64,000 bases of DNA from Epiperipatus broadwayi (lineage: Eukaryota > Onychophora > Udeonychophora > Euonychophora > Peripatidae): assembly GCA_028023455.1 (NCBI GenBank), contig JAQFVV010012405.1, positions 6,471,334-6,535,333 on the forward strand, in the 5' to 3' direction. Under the pieces are notes generated by a model, which worked only from the letters and a program-made list of their open reading frames with translations, searched no databases and was not told the origin of the DNA. Below, piece after piece: positions 25,500 through 37,589 of the stretch (positions within the stretch are counted from its first letter, which is position 1; every line of letters starts with the position of its first letter). Position numbers and translations under genes: made by a program.

Positions 25500-26260
25500 A
25501 ATTTGAGCATGTAAATCAGTTTAAAATACTTTGGTAATTTTATTAGTAGAAAAATGGGATTAGATGTTGAACTACCATGCAAACTCCAACCTGCTGCTAT
25601 AGTTTTTAACAAGTTGAAGAAGTATTTCATCACAGTCAAATAATTACTGCAACTAAATTAGTTATAGGGATCTGCTATTTACTTTAAGAAATATAATAGC
25701 TATATTTTCTTTATTGCATTGCCAAATCCATGTAATATAATATTAAATCATGTATGCTATTTTATTACTGTTTTACAATGTATTATGTTATAGTTCTGAA
25801 GAAAGTTGTTGGAGTAATAAAAACTGTCATAGAAGCTTGTAATTGGAGCATTATAAAATGGTAATAAAGAGCATAGACAATTTAATGTTATATGATCTCT
25901 TATTTACTTAATTCTTATATGGAAATTGGATTGGGTATCTTATATTCCCTTAACATAAAGACATTAGAAAAAACTCATTTATGGATGTTCAGTAATGACA
26001 AGATCATAAGGTCAATCAATATGTTCTTCTACTTGCTGGATGTGATATTATAGAATCCATTATTGTAAAATCACATCTTCATTGGATTTGATATGTAAAA
26101 TTAATCAATTGTATAAGTTTCATAAAAGGATGTATTATAATAAACTTGAGTGTAGTAACCCTAGGAAAGTAAAATCCGGTTTAAATTATAGTGATTGTCT
26201 CAAAGACCTTCTAAAGAAGTCTAATGTTGATTGTTTCCATTGGAAAGACATGCAGAGAAT
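25500..26260 (+). pseudogene. Decayed LINE reverse-transcriptase C-terminal region
   Basis: Broken frames read FKYFGNFISRKMGLDVE and FNKLKKY (the familiar FKYLGS-IS-DG-LD-EI and A-GKLKK pattern after the RT thumb). After an interruption come LLAGCDIIESIIVKSHLHWI and, in an open stretch from 26,082, KRMYYNKLECSNPRKVKSG and LKKSNVDCFHWKDMQ. The last two match the pattern R-LLYGEL-GKR--G-PKKR-KD-LK--L---NID---WE of invertebrate LINEs. About 25,660-25,930 between the two parts resembles one arm of the foldback at 58.7 kb, suggesting a nested insertion. The clade cannot be assigned. Confidence 0.72.
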
Positions 26261-26299
26261 ATTATACTCTGAAGACCAACTATTGATATGATATTGAAA

Positions 26300-27930
26300 T
26301 ATTTCAAAAAAGAAAAGTTTTTTGCAGAAGTTAAAAAAGAAAATAACACAAAATATCAAATTAACTTTATTATAAAACATCATGTTCTAGAATATTATTA
26401 TTATTTATTTGTTTTGTCTTTTTTTTTCCCTCTTGGTATTGAAATAATATACTCATTGGTGAGTGACTACTTCTATTGATATATGTCTGTGTATGACTAA
26501 AAAATTTAGTCCTAGTGTAAAACAAAACAATGATTTTAATTTGGTATTTATATAAAAGGAACAGTGAAGTAAACTCTGTGATGCTTATGGCTTAGAAATT
26601 TTTTTAGTTAGGTGAGAATTTCTCATGAAAGCTATAATTTTTTATCTGGTAACCAATCCATCAATCTTTCTAATAGTAATCAGTGAATAGCTGTCTAATG
26701 AGCCTTAAGTTGGCATAGTGAATTTAAGATAATAGTGAGAATTACTGTTATAATCATATAACAAAACATAGGCCCCACCACTGGGGAGGCAGATATCCTA
26801 CATCCGCAGATACTAAAATGTACCCGTTATCTTTACCTGAATATAACATTTTTATTTGATTTCATTGTTTGTTTAAATTTATATCAGATGAACTTTCAGC
26901 ATTGAAATACATGTTTTATATCCTGTATATACCATTAATTTTTGAGTTTAAATTAAATAAAATAATGCTTATAATAGTATAGAAACAAGGCCACATACAT
27001 TCACAAAAGGAAATCTATTCATTAAACCAATGTGTGGAGTATAGTTACAAAATATTATTAAAATAATAGTTCTCAACCCATTATTTTGAATTCAAAATTT
27101 GTAATCACCTTCTTATTTCTTTAACATATTTTGTCACTACTGTCTATGAGAATAAAAAAATTCAGCCATTCTCTTCTATAATACAGTATATATACTGCAT
27201 GAAACCATTACTTATCAGGTAGATTGATAGATAGTTGCATCATAATAGTTTTTTTAGGTAAGAAGAGTGCTAAAAATTTAGAAAAATGATTATGCATATT
27301 CTGTAATATATTATTTATTAAAAATATAATTAATTGTAGTGAAGCATCATTGTCCTGATCTAGAAGTACCTCCATTTTATTTAAAAGCAAGTGAAGGGAA
27401 GTGAGCTTGTAACTCTGCCCCCTGCTCGATTGCTACCATTAATTATTCCATATATAATCTTCATCATAATTTTTTAAAATATAATAGTAGTTTTACAAGT
27501 GGCTGATATTGTTTTTAAGTAAGTCTAAATATTAAAGTGCTAAAATAAACTGTGTTAAGAAGGCAGGCAATTGCAAGCATTCATCAGTAATGATTGATTG
27601 TTATCATTTGGCTGCAATACTTTCTTGCATAGTTAACTCCACTTATTTTTGAGCAGTGAAGTTAACATACATACATGCATGCATACATATTCGTACTGAC
27701 AATATTCCCATAAGCTGTCAAGTATAATATGGACCCCCCCCCACACACTACCAATCTGGTATACTTTAAGCAAACTTGTTAAATCTGTAAATCTTTACAG
27801 CAAGCTAATATATCTTGGAAAGCTGCATCTATGCTTTTTTAAAACATTTTTTTTACCTTTGTGCATTGTGCAATTAAGCACATTAATAGAGTGTTGGAAT
27901 TCAGAGCTAAAGTGTTACTCCAACAAAAAA
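26300..27930. other. AT-rich sequence, nothing recognised
   Basis: No supported gene. A CATA/CATG microsatellite-like stretch lies at about 27,667-27,690. Confidence 0.4.
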
Positions 27931-27937
27931 ATCACGT

Positions 27938-28277
27938 GATTAAATGTTTATGTAGAATATAACAAGAAGAGATCAAAAAAACAATATATGGGTAAGAGAA
28001 CAATCAGGTGTTATTGACCTCATTAAAAAAAATAAAAGACTAAAGTGTAATTGGGATGGACATATTGCTAGAAGAGATCATAATAGATGAACAATTGAAA
28101 TCTTAAGTTGGATTCCAAGAGATTGTAAAAGACCCAGAATGAGACCACATGTGAGATGGATAGATGAAATAATAAAGTGTGTGGGTGTGATGTGGAGAAT
28201 AGAAGCTAAAGATTGGAGAAGATGGATTGAACTTGGAGAGACCTTCATCCTGCAGTGGATTGATAGTAGTTGATGAT
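27938..28277 (+). pseudogene. RTE LINE 3'-end fragment
   Basis: Matches the RTE element from the ACAAGAAGAGATC codons (TRRD) through GGACATATTGCTAGAAGAGA and CCACATGTGAGATGGAT to CTTCATCCTGCAGTGGATTG, ending in a GATGATGATGATAATG tail. It has in-frame stops (for example TGA after AGAT at about 28,085). 5'-truncated; moderately diverged. Confidence 0.87.
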
Positions 28278-28357
28278 GATGATAATGTGATGCTAGTTGT
28301 GAAGCTTTTTGCTCTAGAGTCATTTATTGTAAGCCTGAGTAATCTATGGAAAATAAA

Positions 28358-28553
28358 TAATAGTATTTTTATATAAATCCAATTTATCCAATTTGGCTCT
28401 GAAGAAGACTGCAGGACAGTCGAAATGTAGATGTATGTATATACAATAAAAGATTTTTGCTAAAAAGTGTTCAAAGTGATGTGGATAAATTGGATTTATA
28501 TAAAATATTATCGTAAAAATAAAGGAAAAGATGATTTTGGTAATAGTATTTTT
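28358..28553 (+). mobile_element. Short element with hammerhead-like core, copy b, with 13-bp target duplication
   Basis: An exact 13-bp direct repeat TAATAGTATTTTT (28358-28370 and 28541-28553) encloses 170 bp. A 23-bp arm (28367-28389) is perfectly complementary to 28483-28505. Between the arms is CTGAAGA (28399-28405), one extra A, GACT (28407-28410), a 7-nt loop, AGTC (28418-28421) and GAAA (28422-28425). Downstream, ATACAATAAAAG and AAAAGTGTT are shared with copy a. There is no ORF. It behaves like a very short retroposed or transposed unit whose most conserved part is a structured RNA motif. Confidence 0.72.
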
Positions 28554-28856
28554 GTTTCTGCATCTAAGGCTAATGGTGAATGTTTAAACCAGAAATTATA
28601 GTGGTGATGCAGATATGATAGCATTAGATGTGGATGTAAGAACACTTATATTAGTATATCATTCAAATTTATAATTTGTTGACTTGCGCCTAAGAGATTA
28701 TGAGGTAAAGATTCTCAGATTGAAACCCTCCCTATCAGTTTTCGTGCTTTGATGTCATATGAAGCAACAAACATTTATTTGTTTCCTATTTTGCAGTCAG
28801 ATCATATTTATACTCCAATTTCATAATCATTTTGGCTCTCAGCTAATGTCTCATAT

Positions 28857-28980
28857 GGTTTGATGCAGTGAAGAATGACAGGCTCTGGAACTCAAAATTC
28901 ATGGATTGCCAACCTACTCTGTCAGGTACATGGTGCTTAAACTTTTTTGAATTCCCAAAGCAATAAACGATTTGACCACA
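28857..28980 (+). repeat. tRNA-derived SINE fragment
   Basis: TGATGCAGTGAAGAATGACAGG resembles a decayed A-box head. About 80 nt later TGAATTCCCAAAGCAATAAA matches the 3' domain (TGAAC-CTGAGCAATAAA) of the 8.6 kb array. A similar but weaker head lies at 28,680-28,770 (GATTGAAACCCTCCC as a B-box-like block). Confidence 0.5.
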
Positions 28981-28984
28981 TATT

Positions 28985-30680
28985 GTTTTATATCCTTACC
29001 TAATTATGCAAACTAATTTTCTGTATTCATAAAATGGTCTCTTCCAACCAATTTAAAATCATTAATTTAAAAAAAAAAAAAATTGAAAATTATTTATAAG
29101 ATTATATTATATGGTTTATTAAAATTTCAAAATTTTGAATTTATTTTAATTAATAATATAAAAATAGAAAATATAATAAATCTGTTTTCTGTGTGTTTAC
29201 TTAAGACCAAAATATAATTTGTCAAATACAATTATTTTTTTATTATTTTTTTTTATCAATTTCTACTTAATTATTACGAAAATTATTTTAGTATCAATGT
29301 TTAAACGAGTTTCATGTAATTTAAATTATAGATGTCGCTTTTTTCGGTAAGTACCATTATTTTCTTTTCTCTTTCCCCTTCTCCCTTTCTTATTTTTTAT
29401 TAAATCATTTCTGTACTTTTTTTTCTCTCTTTCTCAAAGAAAATTATAATTAATTAAAAATCATTGTCAATGTAATTGCTACTTATATATTAAATTGCAT
29501 TAAAGGTATAATTAATTAAGTTGGGAGAGAACAAGTTACACAAAGTTTGATAATTATTCCAGGAAATCTATTTGCTCTTTATACATCTAATATTTTTATG
29601 TTTTTATTTTACTATTTTAAATAAAATCAGCGAATCTAATTTTTTTTTTTATAATTTAGAAATGAGATAAAATTTCATTCAAGATTTATTTTATTATGAA
29701 AATATCACAATGAACAATTCCAGATTTTTTTTTTTTAAAAAAAAAACAAGTTTTGTTTTTCTTTTATGCTTTTGTATTTTTTATGAATTAAAACATATTA
29801 ATAACAGCATCAAGATGTTTAATTGTTTTGCATTGCAAACTTATAAAGAATAGCTTATAGTTAACAAACGATTTAATGAATTATTAAATTAGTACAATAA
29901 AATGCTAATTTTAGTAAATCATATAAAAATTAGCAAAGACCAAATTTAAAAACATATTTCATATCTTGTTACATGATATATATATATATACTGTATACAT
30001 TTGATGGAGATAGTATGAGAGAAAAAAAAGTTATTACATCAGATTTACTTGTGTTTGTGTAATAAGAATGAATTTTAGAAATAGAATTGTTGAAATGTAT
30101 ACAAAATATTATGGAAATAAATGCAAAGAAAAAAAAAAGAGAAGGTATAAGCAATGGTCATAAGTGGAGACAATCAAAGACTTAGAAATATAATCAAGGC
30201 AGAAAGTAAATGAGTATTTATTTTGAGAATGTATAGTAGCCCCCCTTTTATGCCTTGACATTTGGTTTCAAAACTTTCCCACAAATATCCAAAATTGTGG
30301 ATAGTATCAAGTCCATCATAATATAATTATTATTCAATGTATATGCACATCTATGACATAATTTAATTTTAATAAATATCACAGCTTCTGGCTTAGTGGT
30401 GTCCATTTTCATGTGCAAAAGATTCTGATTTGTGTCTGAAGAGCAGATTAAATAGGATTATGCCAAAAAGTGTTACAATTGATTGTTAAAAGTTAAATGG
30501 AAAGTATGTATAACAATAGAAAGCAGATATTGCTTACTGGAAAAAATACTGAAAAACTTTGTGAAAATAAATGAGTTTTGTAATGAGAAACTTCACCCAA
30601 AGAAGTAGTTAATTAAATAAATTGTGTATATGTAAATCACTGAAATCAATGGAAGGTTGCATCATTGCACTATCTAGCCC
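28985..30680. other. AT-rich sequence, nothing recognised
   Basis: No supported gene. Many A and T homopolymers; a short (TA) run near 29,976-29,990. Confidence 0.4.
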
Positions 30681-31444
30681 ACTTCATTAGACCAAGCATT
30701 TCAAAATCATAATGGGAGATATTAATGCTGGAATTGGTAAACAATTGAAAGATGAAAGTATTATGGGTAAATTCATTACAGTGATAGAAATGAGAGAGGC
30801 CACAAACTCATGGAGTTTGCAGAAAAAGAAAAATTGTATATTATGAATTCTTTCAGAAAAATACTAAATGGAAATGAACATAGAAGTAGCTGAATAAAGG
30901 TATAGCAAATATAGATTATGTTTCACCTACAAAAAAGTTATATTTCAAGATTGTAATGTTGTTAATAGATTTAACACAGGATGTGATTATCAATTAATGA
31001 GATGTAAGATACATGTTAATGAAAAAGTAGACAGATGAAAATTATTAAAAAAGAATATTTAATAGTTAATATTCCTCATCTTCAGAAATACTCAATGAAT
31101 TTAAATTAAAAGTTGTAAATTATTTTAAGATATTAAAAAGACATTGAGTATGATTTATAATTGATTACAATCAATAAGAAGACAACTGATATTTTATTGA
31201 GAGCTGAAAAAAAAGAAAAAAAGGTAGCATTAGAACCCAATCGTGAATTTTCTATTCAGATAATGTATGGAAAAAAGAAATATGCAAATTTTTAAAAATA
31301 TTCCATTAAAAAGTATTAATATCTAAAGTTTTTGTAAAATGGCAGGAAAAAAAAAAGAGAGATAAGATAACTTAAATTGGAAATTGGCACTGTACAGAGA
31401 ATAATAAAAGTCTCAAAAGTAAAAAATGTTATGTTGTATTGGAA

Positions 31445-31765
31445 GAACAGTTGTTAAACCACTAAACTTCATATAATAGCCATTCTTTATGCTTACGCAA
31501 GCTGTTTTCACAGATGCTAAACTCCCCATATAGTAATGTCACTCAGTGCAAGCCACAGTAATCAATGGATGCAAATAGTTTTGTGCATAGAATCCCTATC
31601 TCGGATCCAAGGCTTCTCATTGATGAAAGCCACAAGCTAGAAACTAGTCTGGGGATATTGGATGAGTAGGCACTAGATAGGGATTTTATGCACAAACCTT
31701 GCATCCATTGATTACTCTGACTTGCAGTAAGTGATACTACTGCATGGAAAGTTTAGCCTCTGTGT
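31445..31765. mobile_element. Foldback family A element, copy 3, nested in RTE
   Basis: Interrupts the RTE copy between the parts equivalent to AAACAACATTTTGGTATTGG and TCTGCAATAAGAAAAAAAGA. The left arm AGCCACAGTAATCAATGGAT is complementary to the right arm ATCCATTGATTACTCTGACT, and the centre has CTAGAAACTAGTCTGGGGAT and GATGAGTAGGCACTAGATAG. I could not fix the target duplication with certainty. Confidence 0.75.
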
Positions 31766-32066
31766 AAGGAAAGTTGTTGTGGCAATAAGAAGAAAAAATG
31801 AAGTTTTACTAAAAAGAGAAATGACATCATGAAATATGTGAAAAAATTGGATAAAATTTTTTTTAATAATAAATAATATGAAAAGAAAACATCCCTTACA
31901 ATTACTATATTATCTGAATTCCATAGTTTTAAATAAAAAGGTGAGATATGCCATTAAATGTATTAAAAAAAAAAGCTTCAGGAAGTTATGAAATTAGTAT
32001 TGGATATTTTAAAAGGAGCAGATAAAGAAAAAAATTGTTAGCAAATTATATACCAAATATCTAAAT

Positions 32067-32420
32067 GTAATTTAATACACTGTACAGGCTTACACACACC
32101 TGCACATATATGACAACCTTGTCACTAATGTGGGCTTTGAATGGTCCATCATTAGATTTTCAATGAAATGAATGGCTGAAGAGTTGTGAGTTGGAGTAGT
32201 TTGAAGCCTGTCCATTAAAGTATGAAGATTGACTATCTTAATATAAAGCTGATCACTGATTGTATATATGTGTGGAGATATGATGATTGCTAGTTTAGCA
32301 TGAAATATGTATATTGGTGATTATTTATTTTTTCAACATGTGTGTGATCAGGTGGGTCAGCAATATGAGATGGCATGGAGAGTTGAGGGTCATATGAAAG
32401 TCTGAGTTTGAATCCCTTAT
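32067..32420 (+). repeat. Family B element nested in RTE, with about 17-bp target duplication
   Basis: Flanked by ATACCAAATATCTAAAT (32050-32066) and ATACAAATATCTAAAT (32421-32436), one C apart. The equivalent sequence occurs once in the young RTE copy near 41,190. Internally it has CCATCATTAGATTTTCAATG, GCCTGTCCATTAAAGTATGA, a TAATATAAAGCTGATCACTG block and the tRNA-like end with GAGTTTGAATCCC. The tRNA-like part is directly next to the right target duplication. Confidence 0.85.
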
Positions 32421-33659
32421 ATACAAATATCTAAATCATAACAATGTATTGAATGATTGAAAAATGCAGTAGTAATATTGAATTTTTAGAAAGATAATAA
32501 ATAAGATATTAGAAATGGCAAATCTATCAGGTTTTTTATTAGTTTTATACAAAACATTTTTCAAGATAATTATAATTTGTCTATAGTTAATACTGGATTC
32601 TAACATACCAAAAGAACAAGCTGGGTTTAAAAATGGATTTAGCACAATAGATTACTTTCACATTGAGAGAAGTTATAAAAAGGAACAATGATTAAGAATT
32701 ATCCGTATGCTTTGAATTTATAAACTATGAAAAAGTATTTTATTCTATAAGTATTTCTATGATTAAAGCTTAGAATCCTAGATATTATCATATTGTGACA
32801 AATTTTATCAAAATGCAACAGCAGTGATTGGGTTCCATGGTGGTACAAGATGTGTTTTGTCGATTAAAATGGGAAGATAAGAGAATAAAAGTAAATAGTG
32901 ATTATTTATGTCATCTAGATTTGGAAAAAGTTGTTTCTTCAAACAATGTTTTAGAATTTCAGGAAATTTTGCAAAAGGTATAACATGAAAGGAAGAAGTA
33001 GGTTAATAAATGCTAAAAAAAAAAAAAAGTTCAATCAATTTTCTCACAATAAGAAAATAAATAATAACAATAATGTATTAAAAGTTAATAACTATAAATA
33101 CTTTGGTCAGATTATTAATGCATATAAAAACATAGTGGATAAAGTTAATGATAGGATTAAAATTTGATGGAGTGCTTTTGATAGAAAAAAAAATTAATAT
33201 TAAAAAGAAATATATCTATGTTTTTATAAAGGAAGTTTTTTAATATACATGTTTTACCAACTGTTACAGATTTGAGACTTGGACACTTAACATAAAAGCA
33301 ATAGAGCCACTTCAGAACCATTCAAAAAACCATGGAGAGATATACATTAGAAATAGCAAGAAAAGATTAAAAGTGAACTATATGGATGAGAGAATAACAG
33401 ATACCACTGATAACATTGGAAGAATTAAAATCTGAAATGGAACTAAGCTGGACATATTGTTAGAAGAGATGACAATAAATGAACAGTTGAAGTTTTAAAT
33501 TGGTTCTTAAAAGATTGTAAAAGACCTAGAAAAATGCCATAGGTGAGATGAATGACAAAATAAAGAAATTTGATGGTGAGAAAAGAGGCTATGGATCAGA
33601 GTAACTAGATTCCACATGGAATGACCATCTTTCAGTTGACTGTTGAATGTGATGATAAG

Positions 33660-34070
33660 TTGTATTAAAATAAAGTTTATCAATTATTAAGCATTTTTTC
33701 ATGAGATATTTATTAGAAACTCATAAAATAATTTGAATCTGCTCTCTCTCTATATTTTTAATTATGAAATTAATATATTAGACCAATATAGCTTTAGCAA
33801 TAATTAACATGTTTGTCTAGCATTGCAATAACAACATAAGATGTTAAAATTTAAAAAAACCAAAACATTTCAAAATATTGTGTTGTTGATTTATTAATTA
33901 GAGCAACTTGTTAATTATACAAAAAAGCATCATGAAAAAGACTTCATGAGAACATTCTTCAAAAGATAAAATTGTTAGGTTTGTTACTTTGCCACAATTA
34001 TTCTTAATATGAAATTAATTAAATTTTATCCTTGCATAGCTCAGAACAATAGAAGAGTGTCAAAATTTAA
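33660..34070. other. AT-rich sequence, nothing recognised
   Basis: No supported gene or repeat. Confidence 0.4.
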
Positions 34071-34074
34071 AGGT

Positions 34075-34250
34075 CAGTTCCCATGGATTGCAGCTCATTT
34101 CTGTCACTTTAAGAGCATGATCTTCACATGAATGTTTATATAGAATCAAACTCCAGAGCTTAAGGTTCATGTATTACAAACTAATCCTGTCATGATGTTT
34201 GAACCTCCTGTGAATCCTCATATGAACTCCTAAGCAACAAAATATTTGAT
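34075..34250 (+). repeat. Degenerate SINE with shared 3' domain
   Basis: The 3' block TCATATGAACTCCTAAGCAA matches the domain repeated in the 8.6 kb array and at 44.8 kb. The upstream part (GAATCAAACTCCAGAGC) is only weakly tRNA-like, so the head assignment is doubtful. Confidence 0.45.
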
Positions 34251-34254
34251 TTTC

Positions 34255-35465
34255 ATTATATTATTAATTAAATTTGTTAAACTATTACAATATGAAAACT
34301 CTTAGGTATACAATTAAGTATAGCAAAAGTGAGATTGTTTTGGAATACTCTTTTGCATTTTACAAGTGTAGGCATGTCTATGCAAATGTAGACATATCTG
34401 TGAGATTTTGGGCCTTATTCAATGAATGAATAGCTTTAATTCATATTTTGATTTGATTTTGCAGTAACATTTGGACAGAGAAACGGATAAAAAATGTTAG
34501 GTGGGTAATATTGAAAGAATTTAATCTGATTGGTAGAACCTACAATACTATTTTAAATAGGAAACTATCACACTGCACAGTCTAACATACACATTCATTC
34601 ACATTTTAAAGATAAACTATGGTCAGCACCAGATTAATCATCGTTAGCTATGTAAAGGCACCATGTTTTATTTTTTAAAAAAGAAGAAATATCACATTAT
34701 CAAGAATAATATATTTTTTGTTTGGTTTCCATTTGAGTAAAATAAATTGCTCAATCCCATCTTTAAATTATTAAATAAATAATTATTTGCTTTAAACTAC
34801 TTTTCTATTTGTATTAATATTGAATCCATTTAATAGTAATTATTCTAAAGTAAATTTTATTTTTAATCAAGATATTAATCGTTTTTATCTTCTTTTTTTT
34901 TCATTTTTTGAAGATTATTAAAAAATAAACTAGTCAAGTAGATAAAAAATATATAATCCATATTATATATTTTGACTTAAGTTAATTTATTTCATTTATA
35001 TATATTATAAACCCCCTTATTTGTGGCATTTTGTTTCAGGTCTTTCTATGGAAATCTGAAACAGTAGATAATAATAAACCCTACATAATGTATGTACTTA
35101 GCATATATATCTCATATAATTTAATTTTAAATAATGTACACAATAAGAATATTCAAATTTGCAAATGTTTGATCATTTGTGTGTGTAATGAAAAGATTTC
35201 TTTTTCTTTATAATGTAATGCTAAGTGCATTTTGGGTAAAATTCATCATTCACCAAAAGCGCATTTTGCACTAAACTATAAAGAAGAAAGAAACCACTTC
35301 CTTACACAGGTGAACAAACATTTGCAAATTTTAATTACAAATATAAGCAGAGCAAAAAATCAATATTACACTAAGAATATTAAAAATAATTAAAAAATAG
35401 AGTAATTATTGTTATGGAAAAGACAATACAATAATGAATGAATTCATAGAGAGAAATCATGAGTG
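34255..35465. other. AT-rich sequence, nothing recognised
   Basis: No supported gene or repeat. Confidence 0.4.
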
Positions 35466-35469
35466 AATG

Positions 35470-35778
35470 TTTAAATAAAATACTATATACACTTTACCTA
35501 AACATTTTTCAATGCAATTTAATTACAGTTTCAACCATCCAGTTGTCATCATCAGAACTCTTTTAAACTCTTATGACCCTTTGCATAAATACTTTTCAAT
35601 ACAATTTAAGTCCAGTTTCAACCACCCAGCAATCATTATCAGAACATTTTTAAATTATTACTTGTTTAGAAATGAGTAAGAGTTTAAAAGAGTTCTGATG
35701 ATGACAACTGGATGATTGAAACTGTAATTAAATTGCATTGAAAAGTGTTTATGCAAGGTGTATATGGTATTTTATTTA
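35470..35778. repeat. Cluster of three hammerhead-like cores in inverted arrangement (copies c, d, e)
   Basis: Two minus-strand cores (35528-35555 and 35615-35642) are followed by one plus-strand core (35695-35722). Each reads CTGAT(G/A)A, one extra base, a 6-bp-arm hairpin with TGG loop, then GAAAC. The outer copies (about 35,473-35,575 and 35,672-35,775) are nearly perfect inverted repeats of about 100 bp, including AGTTTAAAAGAGTT before the core and TGTAATTAAATTGCATTGAA after it. The middle copy is more diverged. Confidence 0.7.
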
Positions 35779-35779
35779 T

Positions 35780-36150
35780 ATATATAAATCAATGCAGTAT
35801 AGGATAACAAGTGAAAAGAAATTATAATACTTCCAGAAGGAGTTGTTAATGTTACAAATGTGTTTGGAAAGAGAGAGTATTCATTTATAGTTTATAAATC
35901 AACAAAGCGCATGTGCTTAATGGCTAATTATTAATAATACAGTTTATAAAATATAGCATTATATAAAATAAATATCTTATTTAAATAATAGTTAATATTT
36001 ATGACAAATGATAATTTACCGTATATATATATGTGTGTGTTTTAAATATAATTTTTATTGTGAAAAATCTAGTAATACAGTAGGATTGTATTAATCAACA
36101 CTAAAAAATAAGTGTGAAAAAAAGGAAAGTTTATAAACATTAATAATGAG
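35780..36150. other. AT-rich sequence, nothing recognised
   Basis: No supported gene; short (TA)/(TG) run near 36,022-36,040. Confidence 0.4.
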
Positions 36151-36189
36151 TTATGAGCATTTAAGCTGTAATATCACTTTTGTTTACTC

Positions 36190-37585
36190 TTGATTAGTCT
36201 AGATTGGGAATGTCAAAAAGGTACCAAGGGTCTTCAAATAATTTTTTGGAGGAGTGAAGGTCATCTCTTGTTCTGATTTTATACATTGTCCTGAGAAAGA
36301 AGAGCTCCTCTTCTTGATCTGATACCCAAAGACAGTGAACAGCCCACATTGTGTATACTATGAATATAGAAATTCTAATTCTTGAGTAAGTCCTGGAGTT
36401 TACAAAGTGCTCGATGGAGGTGATTGCGTGTAGACCAATTTTTGAGTGATCGTTGATTATTTTCCTTATTTTTGTTAGTCTGATGCAATCATTAATTAGA
36501 TGATCTATGGTTTCTTTACTATGTTTACACAATTGACAAGTAGGTTCAAGCTCAGTGAAACCTCTCTTATATACTAGAAACCACTTTGTGGGCAACGAAT
36601 CCATGTTATATTTGATAGTAAGTCCAGATATTTGGGCTCAAAGCCCCAAAACCTAGAATTTGATATCAGCTTTTGATTTGTTATATTTAATTTGCTACAA
36701 ATAGTTTGCAAATTCTAGGTTAATCAAGTGACATGCTTCCCATAGTTTGAGTTTTTGATCAAATGATAATTTTGTCAGATGTGTCAATTTCTCAGAGAAT
36801 TAACCAGCATTGAGATCCAATCCTGCTTTGTAGGCAGAGGACGATCTGTGGGAGGAACAAGTCTTGTGATTTCCTCATGATCGAAAAATAGTGCCAAACT
36901 GTGAATAAAATTATGTGCCCTCTGGACATAAAAAACTGATAATGAATAAAGGGCCATGCCATTAAGCTTGCAAGGCCGCTGCATTTTTTTTAAGCTTATG
37001 GCGATGACCTTCCCACCCCAGAGAAGTTTTGAGCAGATAGAATTTATTTTATTTTCAAATGATTGGGTTAATTTTATCATGGGGAGGAAATAAGTTATTT
37101 TGATGAAGATTTTCATATTCAACAAAGCTACCTTTCCCCGAAGTGAGAGGTAGACTTTGGATAATGATTTGGTGATTCTCTTTGTGGATTCCAGAATTGA
37201 GTCATGGATTTGTTTAGTCATGGCTTTGCTGGAATTTTTTTACCAGTAGCAATTTTCCAGACTGTGGACTTAAGAATATTGATCTCTAAACATATTTTGA
37301 TATATAATTAGTTTAAAATGATTTCCAAGAAGTATTTGGCCAATGGCAATACCACCATTATATCATCCATATAGGCAAAACACTTAACTTCCTTCCTGAT
37401 ACAAGGGACGTAGATGCGATAAAGCACAGGGTGCTCAGGGGGGATCCCTGAGGTATGGAATGGAAGAGTTTGAAATCAGTTGTTAATCTATCATCCAATG
37501 TGATGAATATCTCTCTGTTTCTTAGTAGGTTTCCTATTACCTGAATGAGTGTTTTTGGGATGGAATACTCAGCCAGAACCATTAA
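36190..37585 (-). pseudogene. L1/Tx1-like LINE reverse transcriptase, 5'-truncated and frameshifted
   Basis: On the minus strand, in order: ITLDDRLTTDFKLFHSIPQGSPL (the RT PQG motif, about 37,430-37,510); after a frame change at a C-run near 37,440, KCFAYMDDIMVVLPLAKYF with the YMDD catalytic site (near 37,370); then LSLRGKVALLNMKIFIKITYFLPMIKL and LLWGGKVIAISLKKMQRPCKLNGM (37,221 downward), the post-RT region of L1/Tx1-like elements; and finally CQLCKHSKETIDHLINDC (near 36,520), a zf-RVT-type C-x2-C-x7-H-x4-C knuckle, ending in a stop near 36,194. The endonuclease is absent and the 5' edge abuts a (TA) run at 37,585. Clade assignment is by motif order only. Confidence 0.82.
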
Positions 37586-37589
37586 ATAT

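Larger units (their letters stand above)
30690..33655 (+). pseudogene. Long, heavily decayed RTE LINE with two nested insertions
   Basis: Alignable to the RTE element from the endonuclease motif ATGGGAGATATTAATGCTGG (GDFNA position, near 30,712) through GAGTTTGCAGAAAAAGAAAA, the ACATTGAGAGAAGTTAT region of RT near 32,660, the region equivalent to FADD near 32,920 (now unrecognisable as a catalytic site) and YFGQIIN near 33,100 to the 3' end near 33,655. Stops and indels are everywhere, so this is among the oldest RTE copies here. A family A element (about 31,445-31,765) and a family B element (32,067-32,420) interrupt it. Confidence 0.85.

Noticed and set aside
28399-28425. Complete active hammerhead ribozyme
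   Set aside because: The core is close, but there is one extra base before stem II and I cannot place helix III and the cleavage triplet, so I claim only likeness.
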